This document shows positions 28,428-37,976 of a stretch of 64,000 nucleotides of DNA, piece by piece. The position numbers and the translations under genes are program-made. Position 1 is the stretch's first letter. Each line of letters opens with the position of its first letter. The notes below the pieces were generated by a model, which was not told the DNA's origin, ran no database searches, and was given only the letters and a program-made list of their open reading frames with translations. The DNA is from Roseicyclus marinus (GTDB lineage Bacteria > Pseudomonadota > Alphaproteobacteria > Rhodobacterales > Rhodobacteraceae): contig NZ_AP027266.1 of the NCBI RefSeq assembly GCF_036322625.1, positions 499,001 through 563,000 on the forward strand. The letters are read 5' to 3'.

Positions 28428-28844
28428 TCACCACGTAACGTCGATGACGCGACCATCGCTGTGCTGGCAGAGTCCCACCCCCCCGAATGAGGTAAAGCCG
28501 GAACTGTCTGCGTAGTTCATCTGGCACCTCATCGTTGACCCCCGGTCGCCCATTAGAACCGCGACGAAGTTCCCGTTGGTGCTCGACATGAAAACCGTCC
28601 CGGTCCCGCCTCCGGCGAAGACAGTTCCAACCCCACTTGTTGCACCGGCGTTGATGGCCTGTCCGGAGAAGTTCTCACCATCAACTGTCGTTTGGTAGAA
28701 GTCGCGGTCGAACCCTTGCTCGTACTGAAACTGCACCGGAGTGCCCTCTCCTCGGATGACACCCTGCATGGTGCCACCGCAAGCAGCGATGCCGAGGCAA
28801 AGGGCAGAGAGAGCTAATGGGCGCAATTTCATTGGACTTCTCAT
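28428..28844 (-). CDS. Predicted lipoprotein, unknown function
   Basis: A 138-residue protein with a lipoprotein signal peptide: basic start, hydrophobic core and lipobox I-A-A-C (CLGIAACGG), so it should be lipid-anchored in the envelope. The mature part is Gly/Ser/Thr-rich with no known domain. Two ATGs fit, 28844 and 28832; neither has a strong binding site, and the longer form is listed. It lies inside the element, convergent with hsdM and divergent from the serine recombinase gene. An operator-like palindrome (28913-28923) lies between the two divergent genes. Confidence 0.6.
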   Translation of the reverse strand: MRSPMKLRPLALSALCLGIAACGGTMQGVIRGEGTPVQFQYEQGFDRDFYQTTVDGENFSGQAINAGATSGVGTVFAGGGTGTVFMSSTNGNFVAVLMGDRGSTMRCQMNYADSSGFTSFGGVGLCQHSDGRVIDVTW

Positions 28845-28912
28845 GTTCGATTTTTCTTGCGGCGAGTATGTCCTTCGCCACCGAAAGGGCAAGAAATTTG
28901 GGTCGTTCGATA

Positions 28913-28923
28913 GAGTATACCTC
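28913..28923. promoter_or_regulatory. Operator-like motif in the lipoprotein/recombinase divergent gap
   Basis: GAGTATACCTC, a near-perfect inverted repeat. Related words occur at 29726-29737 (GAGGTATACCTT) and 31493-31505 (GAGGTATATACTC). Its place between divergent genes suits a shared regulatory site; no binding protein is assigned. Confidence 0.3.
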
Positions 28924-29036
28924 AGGGGACACTTTGGGAGGTGGCCGATAGGGTGTCCGTAAGGGTTGACTTGGAATTTCGGACAGCACATCCAACGGAC
29001 ATAACCCGTTCGTACACCCTCCGAGGACACCATACC

Positions 29037-29672
29037 ATGACCGCGATCTTCTATGCCCGCGTCTCGACCTCCGACCAGACGCTTGACCACCAGGTGGCGC
29101 AGGCCCGGAAGGCAGGCTTCACGATTGATGAGGTGATCGCCGACCACGGGCAATCCGGCGTCTCCACCATCCTCTCGGAGAGACCCGAGGGGCGCAGGCT
29201 CTTCGACAAGCTCCGCCGTGGAGACACCCTAGTGGTGCGCTGGGTGGACCGCCTCGGGCGGAACTATCAGGACGTGACCGACACCATCCGGCACTTCATA
29301 CGGCAGGGGGTCACGATCAAGACCGTCATCAACAGCATGACCTTCGACGGCGCGACCACAGACCCCACCCAGCAGGCCGTCAGGGACGCGCTCATCGCCT
29401 TCATGGCGGCCACCGCTCAGGCTCAAGCCGAGGCCACCAAGGAGGCTCAGAGGGCAGGTATCGAGCATGCCAGGGAGACTAAGGCAGAGGCCTACCGGGG
29501 CCGGAAGCCGAGCTATGACCGGACGCAGCTTGCGCTTGTCAGGGACATGACGGGCACCGGAGCGGGCACCTCGGAGGTGGCCCGAGCGACGGGCCTGAGC
29601 CGCCAGACCGTCCTTCGCATCCGGGGAGACATGGCGGAGGCCGAGGCGGCACTTGCCCGCTGGGGTCTGTGA
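29037..29672 (+). CDS. Serine recombinase, resolvase/invertase family
   Basis: A 211-residue small serine recombinase. The nucleophile is S10 in FYARVSTSDQ; the active-site arginines lie in WVDRLGRNYQDV. The long E helix (roughly 105-140) and the C-terminal helix-turn-helix (TSEVARATGLSRQTVLRI) are complete, so the protein should be active as a resolvase or DNA invertase. The ATG at 29037 has GAGGA upstream; an in-frame start at 28941 lacks one. No inverted pair flanking a gene is obvious nearby, so its substrate is unknown; resolution of element copies is one option. Confidence 0.9.
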   Translation: MTAIFYARVSTSDQTLDHQVAQARKAGFTIDEVIADHGQSGVSTILSERPEGRRLFDKLRRGDTLVVRWVDRLGRNYQDVTDTIRHFIRQGVTIKTVINSMTFDGATTDPTQQAVRDALIAFMAATAQAQAEATKEAQRAGIEHARETKAEAYRGRKPSYDRTQLALVRDMTGTGAGTSEVARATGLSRQTVLRIRGDMAEAEAALARWGL

Positions 29673-30239
29673 CGCGGGCGAGGGTTCTTGTGAGATTAAC
29701 CCACACATCAGCCCCTATCTGATGTGAGGTATACCTTAAAGGTTATGCGACGGTTCTCTGCTCATTATGGCCATGAAGGGTATTACACCCCCATCACTCC
29801 CTTCATCAAACTCCTCAACAGGGGTGCCCACTTAGGCAATTCACACCCCAAATCATTGCGAACAGAGCGTCAGCCTTCCCGAACGCCCCCCTGAGTTTGC
29901 CACCAACAAGCTCCTGGGCTCCAGTCTTTAGCTTCCCCCAAGCCCCGCGAAGCAGGTGCATCCGAGAGGCCCTCAGCTATCCCTGGGGTCTTTCATAACA
30001 GTGGGGTGGGGTGAGGTGTCCCTGTGCAGAAGGCATGGCCTTGGCCACCGCCGGTCCCTTAACACGGGTGCCGGTTCTTTGCGCGCATGGATCGAGAAAC
30101 CCCAAGCCTCGCATTCTGCTCGTAGCCGGGGATACCCCGCAATCACCTCCCCGTCTTCGCTCCCTGATAGCCCCAAGCTTTCGCGTGAGTGGGGGTGTGG
30201 TCAGTTCGAAACGCACCTTCACACAAGGAATACAGGCAC
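29673..30239. other. 567-bp stretch without a supported gene
   Basis: After the recombinase there is a hairpin (ACATCAG / CTGATGT at 29705-29725) and the palindrome GAGGTATACCTT at 29726-29737. The rest shows only short overlapping ORFs on both strands with no ribosome binding site and no family resemblance. The minus-strand reading near 29973-30176 has a fairly natural composition and could be a gene remnant, but I cannot support it. Confidence 0.5.
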
Positions 30240-30617
30240 ATGACGAATGCAACCACCACCGCTACGGGGGTAGACGCGCAAGGCCGCGCCTTGGTCATCG
30301 AGATCAACAAGCGCCCGCCGAGGCGAACAGGGAGACCCATGGAGCTACGGTCCAAGTATCGTCATGACCTTTGCCGCACCATGGCCCGCGTCCTGCCCTC
30401 TGAGTTCACCGAAGACCACCTCAAGGGGCCCCAATGGGTCGCCATTCAGGTGCGCCCCGAGGTGGCCGCTCTGGCCCGCCTTCTCGCACAGCACCACACC
30501 GCCCACGCGGCGCGCTCCGAGGTCTCCGTCGCGGAGGTCATGAACGCGCTTGTTGAGGCAGGTCTCCCGGTCCTCCTCAGGCGGGACGGATGGCGGGTGC
30601 CGGGGGCGAGGGTCTGA
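30240..30617 (+). CDS. Small element-borne protein, unknown; possible ribbon-helix-helix part
   Basis: A 125-residue protein with a disordered Thr/Arg-rich start and a C-terminal half (VAIQVRPEVAALARLLAQ, then two helices) whose strand-helix-helix order resembles ribbon-helix-helix DNA-binding proteins. This is a weak structural hint only. The ATG at 30240 has AAGGA about nine bases upstream. It lies between the serine recombinase and the BRO-N-type gene and may belong to a small regulatory cassette. Confidence 0.5.
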   Translation: MTNATTTATGVDAQGRALVIEINKRPPRRTGRPMELRSKYRHDLCRTMARVLPSEFTEDHLKGPQWVAIQVRPEVAALARLLAQHHTAHAARSEVSVAEVMNALVEAGLPVLLRRDGWRVPGARV

Positions 30618-30758
30618 CATGCCGGGGACCGAAGCGAGTCTCTAGGGGCCCTTCTAGCGCGTCTGCGGGGCATCCTCGGACAGAGGCACCCTGCCCAGCA
30701 CTCTTTCACTTCCTCCATCACCATGACCACCGCCTCCACCAAAAGGGAATTGCCGACC

Positions 30759-31430
30759 ATGACCCCTATGGCCGACCACGACGGTTGCCCCCTCTTCGGG
30801 GAATCCTTTACCCATAAGGTCCTCGACTTCGAGGGTATCTCCATCGACGTCATCGAGTCCGAAGGTCGCCTTTGGCTCTCGGCCCCGTCAGTCTTCATGG
30901 CTCTTGGGTTCGAGGTGGACGGGGGCGGAGGAGGCTTCAACCGCCGCCTTCGTCGCGTCTGTCACCCCGACATTATCAAGGTCGAGGAGACCACCTTCCG
31001 GTTCACCGATGGTCGCCGCAATCGGAGCAGCCTCATCAGCCCGAGGGCTGTGACGATGTTTGCCGAGGCGAAGACCAAAGGCCGGAACCCGATAAAGGCG
31101 AATGCCTTCGTCGCGTGGATGGAGGCGACCCTGCTTAACGGTAAGACCGTGGAGGAAGTCTCACCGGCGAGAGCACCTCAGATCACTCTTGAGCCCACCT
31201 TCCGGGAAGTCACCAAGGTCGCCGACCAGGATGAAGCCGGAAGGCCTCTCGACCCTCTTCGACCTGATGGACCGTATTGGGGCTGTGGTCACTTCGGCCC
31301 GCTCATGGACGGAGAGATCAACTTCGAGGGAAAGACCCTCTGGTGGAATGATGCTACCGCGCAGATACCTCCCATCAACCTCGACGATGTCGATGACGTT
31401 TGCCTCATCGACGAGACAGATGTCTTCTAA
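30759..31430 (+). CDS. BRO-N / antirepressor-like protein
   Basis: A 223-residue protein whose first 130 residues resemble the BRO N-terminal domain of phage antirepressors and insect-virus BRO proteins: LWLSAPSVFMALGFEV, an FNRRLRRV segment, then SLISPRAVTMFAEAKTKGRNP and AFVAWMEATLL, which parallels the usual 'serious about antirepressor' end helix. The C-terminal part is acidic and unassigned. Start 30759 has AAGGGAA upstream and is preferred to 30723. The family binds DNA and often counteracts repressors; here the target is not evident. Other readings remain possible because the similarity is judged by eye. Confidence 0.55.
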   Translation: MTPMADHDGCPLFGESFTHKVLDFEGISIDVIESEGRLWLSAPSVFMALGFEVDGGGGGFNRRLRRVCHPDIIKVEETTFRFTDGRRNRSSLISPRAVTMFAEAKTKGRNPIKANAFVAWMEATLLNGKTVEEVSPARAPQITLEPTFREVTKVADQDEAGRPLDPLRPDGPYWGCGHFGPLMDGEINFEGKTLWWNDATAQIPPINLDDVDDVCLIDETDVF

Positions 31431-31492
31431 GCGGTCAAGGAAACAAGGGCTCCCTGGAGATACCCCGCACAAAATACCCCGCATTCCCTATA

Positions 31493-31505
31493 GAGGTATA
31501 TACTC
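31493..31505. promoter_or_regulatory. Palindrome GAGGTATATACTC
   Basis: A near-perfect inverted repeat about 60 bases after the BRO-N-type gene, similar to words at 28913 and 29726. The 248-bp gap in which it lies (31431-31678) holds nothing else recognisable. Confidence 0.25.
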
Positions 31506-31678
31506 ACGGGAGCGCCTGGTTTCCTCGACCTCGGCATCCGCCGAGATGACAACCCACCTCTAACTGCCTGTGGTCGCATCCCCATGAGGGACGCCTTCGT
31601 AACGAAGGTCCAACTCATCCTGCTCGGCTCGTGCAGCCCTGGCATCTCACCTCGACATTAGTCTTGCGACCATGGTCT

Positions 31679-31969
31679 TCAAGCCGGAGGTGATGCACCC
31701 CGGTGAACAAGACGCTGGGACATGCGGACATCGCGTTTCGCAGAAATGGTCGAACGGTCGTCGTCATCCCGCTGATCGGTCTCACGTCTCTTACGGAGTT
31801 GCATCGACCCAATGGCTGACCAGAGCACTCGCGCCTCACCATCTGTAATCCACACCGCTGGCTCGTCCCGACCTACTTTGCGGCGGCCAAACCAATCGGT
31901 TAAATCCACATTGGTCCAGTCCATGAAAGCGGGCTTAGAATGAAGGTTTAGATCACGGCAGGTGCTCAT
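31679..31969 (-). CDS. Small hypothetical protein, coupled to a membrane protein
   Basis: A 96-residue basic protein of unknown family (begins MSTCRDLNLHSKPAFMDWTN; later VWITDGEARVLWSAIGSMQ). Support comes mainly from its start: the ATG overlaps the TGA of the 65-residue membrane protein gene (ATGA), as in coupled operons. The C-terminal third is rich in Arg and Asp and looks less natural, so the frame may be disturbed there. Confidence 0.4.
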   Translation of the reverse strand: MSTCRDLNLHSKPAFMDWTNVDLTDWFGRRKVGRDEPAVWITDGEARVLWSAIGSMQLRKRRETDQRDDDDRSTISAKRDVRMSQRLVHRGASPPA

Positions 31970-32163
31970 TTGTTTGACTGGGTGATCTTTCTCCAGATGC
32001 CATTCAGGTCTGTGGCTGCAAAGAAGCCCACAACTGCCCCAAGGGGACCGAACAACCAGACTCCGTTTATGCCACCGCCGCCTCCAAAGACGACACCGGT
32101 GCCTGCTCCGAAGAAACAGCCAAGTAGGGCTCCAACAACCGCCCAAGCGAGTCTCGCCTTCAT
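31966..32163 (-). CDS. Small glycine-rich membrane protein
   Basis: A 65-residue protein made of two hydrophobic segments (AWAVVGALLGCFFGAGTGVV and VWLFGPLGAVVGFFAA) around a short Gly-rich turn, likely a two-helix membrane hairpin. GGAG/GAGGG precedes the ATG at 32163. It is the last gene before the right border of the element, with its promoter region overlapping the repeats proposed as integrase arm sites. Function unknown. Confidence 0.55.
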   Translation of the reverse strand: MKARLAWAVVGALLGCFFGAGTGVVFGGGGGINGVWLFGPLGAVVGFFAATDLNGIWRKITQSNK

Positions 32164-32176
32164 CGCCCTCTCCACT

Positions 32177-32209
32177 TGGTCAGAATAGCTAGGTCAGCTT
32201 GGTCAGGAT
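32177..32209. other. Putative right integrase arm-type sites
   Basis: TGGTCAGAAT (32177-32186), AGGTCAGCTT (32191-32200) and TGGTCAGGAT (32200-32209). The first is identical to both copies beside attL, and the step from first to second is again 14 bases. They lie 35 bases from attR. Confidence 0.5.
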
Positions 32210-32243
32210 GGCCAGCTAAGGCATTGATTTTAACTTGTATTGG

Positions 32244-32324
<81 letters not shown>

Positions 32325-32444
32325 ATCCTTGGGTCGATGGGGCGCGTACGCCCCGTCGAGTGGTCGGCGGTTTAAGCGAGGGCGGGGGGGCGCGCAAGGG
32401 AAAAACGCATCGTTTTCCGCCCCCGCGACCCGCCCTGTCCGCGG

Positions 32445-32786
32445 TCAGTCGTCGTCGTTTCCGGGCACGTCCGCCAGGTCGTCGAGCGCGACGGTATCGC
32501 CGTCATCGTCGTCGTCCAGAACGTCATCATCGTCGATATCGACATCGGCATCGTCATCATCGAGCTCGATGTCGTCGTCGAGGACCAGATCCTCGTCATC
32601 GGTCACAAGATCCTTGGCGGATTTCTTGTCGGCCTTGTCGGCCACGAGGCTGCGCCCACCCTTGCCGGTGTCGAGCGTCACGACCTCCCCGGTGTAGGGG
32701 CTGATGATCGGCGTGCGGCCAAGGTCATAGAACCGCTTGCCGGTGGTGGGACAGACGCGCTTGACGCCCCATTCCTCTTTGGGCAT
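32445..32786 (-). CDS. FYDLN-type acidic protein (TIGR02300)
   Basis: A 113-residue protein. The first 55 residues (GVKRVCPTTGKRFYDLGR, then PIISPYTGEVV) match the conserved TIGR02300 family of alphaproteobacteria, named from the FYDLN motif; the two-residue variant FYDL-G is seen here. The C-terminal half is a run of Asp with few other residues. Function unknown; the N-terminal Cys could be part of a metal site. It stands alone next to the tRNA gene, with 99 bp to the divergent metallopeptidase gene. Confidence 0.85.
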   Translation of the reverse strand: MPKEEWGVKRVCPTTGKRFYDLGRTPIISPYTGEVVTLDTGKGGRSLVADKADKKSAKDLVTDDEDLVLDDDIELDDDDADVDIDDDDVLDDDDDGDTVALDDLADVPGNDDD

Positions 32787-32885
32787 TGCACCCCCTCAAA
32801 ATAACTCTGCGGTATCGCTGGATGCGGTCGTCTGCCATAGTGCAGGGATGGTGTCAAACCCCGTCCGCGCGGGCCATGTCGCGGG

Positions 32886-33626
32886 ATGGAAAAGACGGGC
32901 AATCCGGTGTCGAAAACGCGCAGTCTCACCCATGTCCTGCCCGGCGATCCGCCGGTCGAGGTGGCGCTGCGCCGCTCGGCGCGGGCCACGCGCTACAGCC
33001 TGCGCGTGTCGCGTGCGGATGGCCGTGTCAGCCTGTCCCTGCCGGTCTGGGCCTCGGAGGCCGAGGCACTCGATTTCCTGCGCGCGCGCGAGGATTGGGT
33101 GCGCCATCACCTGGCCGCCGCACCCTTGCCCGCGCAGGCCCGCATCGGGGCCGACGTGCCCGTTTGCGGCGTGCCGCGCCCTGTCGTGGCTGGGGCGGGC
33201 CGCGCCGCGCGCTTTGCCGATGGCGTGATTTCCGTGCCGCCCGGTCCCCGCGAAGGACCAAGGATCAAGGCGCTTCTGACGGCGCTTGCGCGCGAGCGCC
33301 TGACGCGATCCGTGGCCACCCATGCCGCGGCCTTGGGGCGGGCCCATGGCCAGATCACGCTGCGCGATCCCAAGAGCCGCTGGGGCAGCTGTTCCTCCAG
33401 GGGCGATCTGATGTTCTCGTGGCGGCTGATCATGGCCCCGCCCGCCGTTCTGGATTACGTCGCCGCCCACGAGGTCGCGCATCTAGTCGAGATGAACCAT
33501 TCCGAGGCGTTCTGGCGGGTCTGCGCGCGCCTGCGCCCCGATTTCCGCGAGCATCGCGACTGGCTCAAGCGCAATGGCGCGGAGCTTCAGGCGCTGCGAT
33601 TCGATCTGGCGGACGAATGTCGCTGA
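32886..33626 (+). CDS. YgjP-like metallopeptidase domain protein (DUF45)
   Basis: A 246-residue predicted zinc peptidase. The HExxH motif H195-E-V-A-H199 is followed by H205 (MNHSEAFW), the expected third ligand. Preceding it is DPKSRWGSCSSRGDLMFSWRL, the hallmark of the YgjP/DUF45 family. No signal peptide, so it is cytoplasmic; physiological substrates are unknown. Its last 10 bases overlap the GntR-type regulator gene. Confidence 0.85.
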   Translation: MEKTGNPVSKTRSLTHVLPGDPPVEVALRRSARATRYSLRVSRADGRVSLSLPVWASEAEALDFLRAREDWVRHHLAAAPLPAQARIGADVPVCGVPRPVVAGAGRAARFADGVISVPPGPREGPRIKALLTALARERLTRSVATHAAALGRAHGQITLRDPKSRWGSCSSRGDLMFSWRLIMAPPAVLDYVAAHEVAHLVEMNHSEAFWRVCARLRPDFREHRDWLKRNGAELQALRFDLADECR

Positions 33627-34270
33627 ACCCGCGCCCGACCGAAACCGGCGCCGCCGTCGCCCATGACCGCGTCTATCGCGCGCTCCGGACCCGGATCATG
33701 CATGGCGAGGTGGGACCGGGCGAGGCGATGACCTTGCGCGGTCTGGGGCAGGAATTCGGCGTCTCGATGACGCCTGCGCGCGAAGCCGTGCGGCGGCTTG
33801 TGAGCGAGGGGGCGCTGTTTCTGTCCGCGTCTGGTCGCGCCTCCACGCCTGAGTTGTCCAACGAGCGGATCGAGGAACTGGCGGCGCTCAGGGCGCTTCT
33901 GGAACCCGAACTGGCCGCCCGCGCCCTGCCGCGCGCGCATCCCGCGCTGATCGAACGGATGGAGGCGATCAACGCCACGATCGGACAGGCGATCGCGCGG
34001 CGCGACGCCGTGGCCTATATCAAGCGCAACCTCGAGTTTCACCGCACGCTCTACCTGCGCGCGCAGGCCCCCGCGATGCTGGCCCTGACCGAAACCGTCT
34101 GGCTGCAGTTGGGGCCGACGATGCGGGCGCTTTACGGGCGGCTGAACCGGACGGAACTGCCGCAGCATCACCGGCTGATCGTGGCAGCACTCAAGGCCGG
34201 GGACGAGCCGGGGTTGCGGCTGGCCGTCAGGGCCGATGTGACGCAAGGCTTGCGGCTTTTGGCGGGGTAG
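33617..34270 (+). CDS. GntR-family transcriptional regulator, FCD subfamily
   Basis: A 217-residue regulator with an N-terminal winged helix-turn-helix (RVYRALRTRIMHGEV, then EFGVSMTPAREAVRRLVSEG) and an all-helical FCD ligand domain containing FHRTLYLRA and the metal-site type LPQHHRLIVAALKAGD. The FCD group usually responds to organic acids such as lactate, pyruvate or citrate. It overlaps the metallopeptidase gene by 10 bases and converges with lpd. Its sites are unknown; the TGTGATCACA pairs at the suc and sdh operons fit the TNGT...ACNA form of GntR sites, but no copy is seen near this gene. Confidence 0.88.
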   Translation: MSLNPRPTETGAAVAHDRVYRALRTRIMHGEVGPGEAMTLRGLGQEFGVSMTPAREAVRRLVSEGALFLSASGRASTPELSNERIEELAALRALLEPELAARALPRAHPALIERMEAINATIGQAIARRDAVAYIKRNLEFHRTLYLRAQAPAMLALTETVWLQLGPTMRALYGRLNRTELPQHHRLIVAALKAGDEPGLRLAVRADVTQGLRLLAG

Positions 34271-34370
34271 GACCGGGGGTCGTTCATTGTGCGCCATTGG
34301 TTCGAGAACAATGGACGACGCCCCCGGACCGCCGGGATATTTTTGAAACAGAGAAGGGGGTTAGCCCCGT

Positions 34371-35759
34371 TCAAGAATGGATCGGCCCATCGCCGCAGGC
34401 CAGTGCCGCCTCGCGCACCGCTTCGGAATAGGTGGGATGCGCGTGGCAGGTCATGGCGAGATCCTGGGCGCTGGCGCCGAATTCCATGGCGACGCAGATC
34501 TCGTGGATCAGGTCGCCCGCCATCGGGCCGATGATATGGGCGCCGAGGATGCGGTCGGTTTCCTTGTCGGCGAGGATTTTCACGAAACCGTCGCCTGCGA
34601 AATTCGCCTTGGCGCGGCCGTTGCCCATGAAGGAGAATTTGCCGACCTTGTAGGAACGCCCTGATTTCTTGAGGGTTTCCTCGGTTTCGCCGACATTCGC
34701 CACCTCGGGGTGGGTGTAGATCACGCCGGGGATGACGCCGTAGTTCACATGGCCATGCTTGCCTGCGACCACCTCGGCGGCGGCCATGCCTTCATCCTCG
34801 GCCTTGTGGGCGAGCATCGGCCCGGTGATGGCGTCGCCGATGGCGTATATACCCTTGATATTCGTGGCATAATGGCTGTCGGTCGCGATCTGGCCGCGGT
34901 CGGTCATCTTGACGCCGAGCGCCTCGAGGCCCAGTCCGTCGACATAGGGTTTGCGGCCCGTGGCGACGAGGACGGTGTCGGCTTCGACGCTGTGGGTGCT
35001 GTCGTCCTTGCGCAGTTTGTAGGTGACTTTCGCCTTGCCCTTGGCGGTTTCCACCGACTGGACGGCGGCCCCGAGGGTGAAGCCAAGCCCTTGTTTTGCC
35101 AGCAATCTCTGGAAATTCTTGGACACTTCGGCATCCATGCCGGGGGTGATGTGGTCGAGGAATTCGATCACCTGCACCTCAGCGCCCAAGCGGGCATAGA
35201 CGGAGCCAAGCTCGAGCCCGATGACGCCTGCGCCGATCACGACCATGGACTTGGGGATCTTGGGCAGTGAGAGCGCGCCTTCGGAGGTGACGACGATTTT
35301 CTCGTCCACCTCGATGCCCGGAAGGGTCGAGGGCGTGGAACCCGTTGCAATGATTATGTTTTTCGTCTCATAGGTGGTGTCGCCGACCTGCACCTTGCCG
35401 GGTGCGGGGATCGAGCCCCAGCCTTTCAGCCAGTCGATCTTGTTCTTTTTGAACAGGAATTCGATGCCCTTGGTGTTCTGGCCGATCACGTCGTCCTTGT
35501 AGGCGAGCATCTGTTTCCAGTCGACGGTGGGCGCCTTTCCCTTGAGGCCCATTTTCGCGAAATTGTGTTCCGCTTCATGGAGTTGGTGGGAGGCATGCAG
35601 GAGCGCCTTGGAGGGGATGCAGCCGATGTTGAGGCAGGTTCCGCCGAGCGTCTCGCGGCCCTCGACGACCGCGGTCTTGAGGCCGAGTTGCGCGCAGCGG
35701 ATGGCGCAGACATAGCCGCCGGGGCCGGAACCGATGATGATGACGTCATAGCTGGACAT
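34371..35759 (-). CDS. lpdA: Dihydrolipoyl dehydrogenase (E3)
   Basis: A 462-residue flavoprotein that reoxidises dihydrolipoyl groups with NAD. The FAD-binding GSGPGGYV opens the protein; the redox disulfide is C42/C47 in [13 protein letters not shown]; the NAD-binding [17 protein letters not shown] follows, and a His-Glu pair near the C terminus (CHAHPTYSE) completes the active site. It ends the suc gene run after sucB and the MAPEG gene, so it most likely serves 2-oxoglutarate dehydrogenase; pyruvate dehydrogenase or glycine cleavage use cannot be excluded. Confidence 0.96.
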   Translation of the reverse strand: MSSYDVIIIGSGPGGYVCAIRCAQLGLKTAVVEGRETLGGTCLNIGCIPSKALLHASHQLHEAEHNFAKMGLKGKAPTVDWKQMLAYKDDVIGQNTKGIEFLFKKNKIDWLKGWGSIPAPGKVQVGDTTYETKNIIIATGSTPSTLPGIEVDEKIVVTSEGALSLPKIPKSMVVIGAGVIGLELGSVYARLGAEVQVIEFLDHITPGMDAEVSKNFQRLLAKQGLGFTLGAAVQSVETAKGKAKVTYKLRKDDSTHSVEADTVLVATGRKPYVDGLGLEALGVKMTDRGQIATDSHYATNIKGIYAIGDAITGPMLAHKAEDEGMAAAEVVAGKHGHVNYGVIPGVIYTHPEVANVGETEETLKKSGRSYKVGKFSFMGNGRAKANFAGDGFVKILADKETDRILGAHIIGPMAGDLIHEICVAMEFGASAQDLAMTCHAHPTYSEAVREAALACGDGPIHS

Positions 35760-35861
35760 GGGGTCCTCCTGTCGGGAAACGGCTGTCGTGATCCTGTCGT
35801 GAAGCCGTAGTGTATCTGTAGTGCTTGCGTAGTTACACCGGAGACCGGGGAAAAGGTGTCA

Positions 35862-36260
35862 TCAAGCCGCCCCGAAGAGCGCCGCGAGCAGCATGACGAG
35901 GGTGGCGATCCAGCCCACGGCCCAGATCAGGCTGCGCCATGGCGCGAGCCCCTGCGCATAGGCCGGGATGTAGAGGATGCGGGCGACGAGATAGGCGTGC
36001 GCGCAGAGTTGTGTCAGCGTGCTGGAGCTGTCCGACAGGGTGACGACCATGACCGCGATGCCGAAGAGGATGAGCCCTTCGAAATGGTTGTTCATGGCGC
36101 GCTGCAGGCGGCCCGCGACCCCGGTCAGTTCGATCTTGTCGTCGCGCGGGCCCATGGCGGCCTTTGACCCCGCCTGCGCATTCCCGGCGATGGAGTAGAG
36201 CACCATCTGCACCATCTGCAGGAGTGCGGCCAGGGTCAGGACGTAGAGCTCGGTGGTCAT
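35862..36260 (-). CDS. MAPEG-family membrane protein
   Basis: A 132-residue protein with four membrane helices. The motif ELTGVAGRLQRAMNNHFEGLILFG is that of the MAPEG family, whose eukaryotic members act in eicosanoid and glutathione metabolism; bacterial roles are mostly unknown. The ATG at 36260 has GAGG upstream. It lies between sucB and lpd on the same strand but is separated from sucB by a tandem repeat block of about 160 bp. Confidence 0.85.
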   Translation of the reverse strand: MTTELYVLTLAALLQMVQMVLYSIAGNAQAGSKAAMGPRDDKIELTGVAGRLQRAMNNHFEGLILFGIAVMVVTLSDSSSTLTQLCAHAYLVARILYIPAYAQGLAPWRSLIWAVGWIATLVMLLAALFGAA

Positions 36261-36292
36261 GGGGGGCCTCTTTTTGCGTGGTGCCGGGGCGC

Positions 36293-36455
36293 GGTGCGCC
36301 TGAAGGCGCACCCTACTCCAGTGAGGTCCGGGGCGGCGTGGTGCGCCTGAAGGCGCACCCTACTCCGGTGAGGTCCGGGGCGGCGTGGTGCGCCTGAAGG
36401 CGCACCCTACCCCAGTGAGGTCCGGGGAGGCGTAGGGTGCGCCTTCAGGCGCACC
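36293..36455. repeat. Three 47-bp tandem repeats with an inverted fourth arm
   Basis: Units at 36293-36339, 36340-36386 and 36387-36433 are almost identical. Each opens with a hairpin of GGTGCGCC and GGCGCACC around TGAA. At 36434-36455 the same hairpin arm occurs in the opposite direction, so the block has inverted ends. It fills the gap between the sucB stop codon and the MAPEG start. It looks like a repetitive extragenic palindromic element that has expanded; it may act on transcript ends or stability between sucB and lpd. Confidence 0.85.
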
Positions 36456-36466
36456 GCCAAACGCGA

Positions 36467-37972
<1,506 letters not shown>

Positions 37973-37976
37973 CTTC

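Noticed and set aside
29037-29672. Serine recombinase as an inverter of hsdS specificity
   Set aside because: There is only one hsdS, it is full length, and I saw no second partial copy or inverted repeat pair around it.
29973-30252. Overlapping short ORFs on both strands after the recombinase
   Set aside because: No ribosome binding sites, no family resemblance and mutual overlap; composition alone is not enough.
36293-36433. Three regular 47-bp repeats as a possible CRISPR array
   Set aside because: The units are adjacent and alike over their whole length, with no variable spacers and no cas genes in the window.
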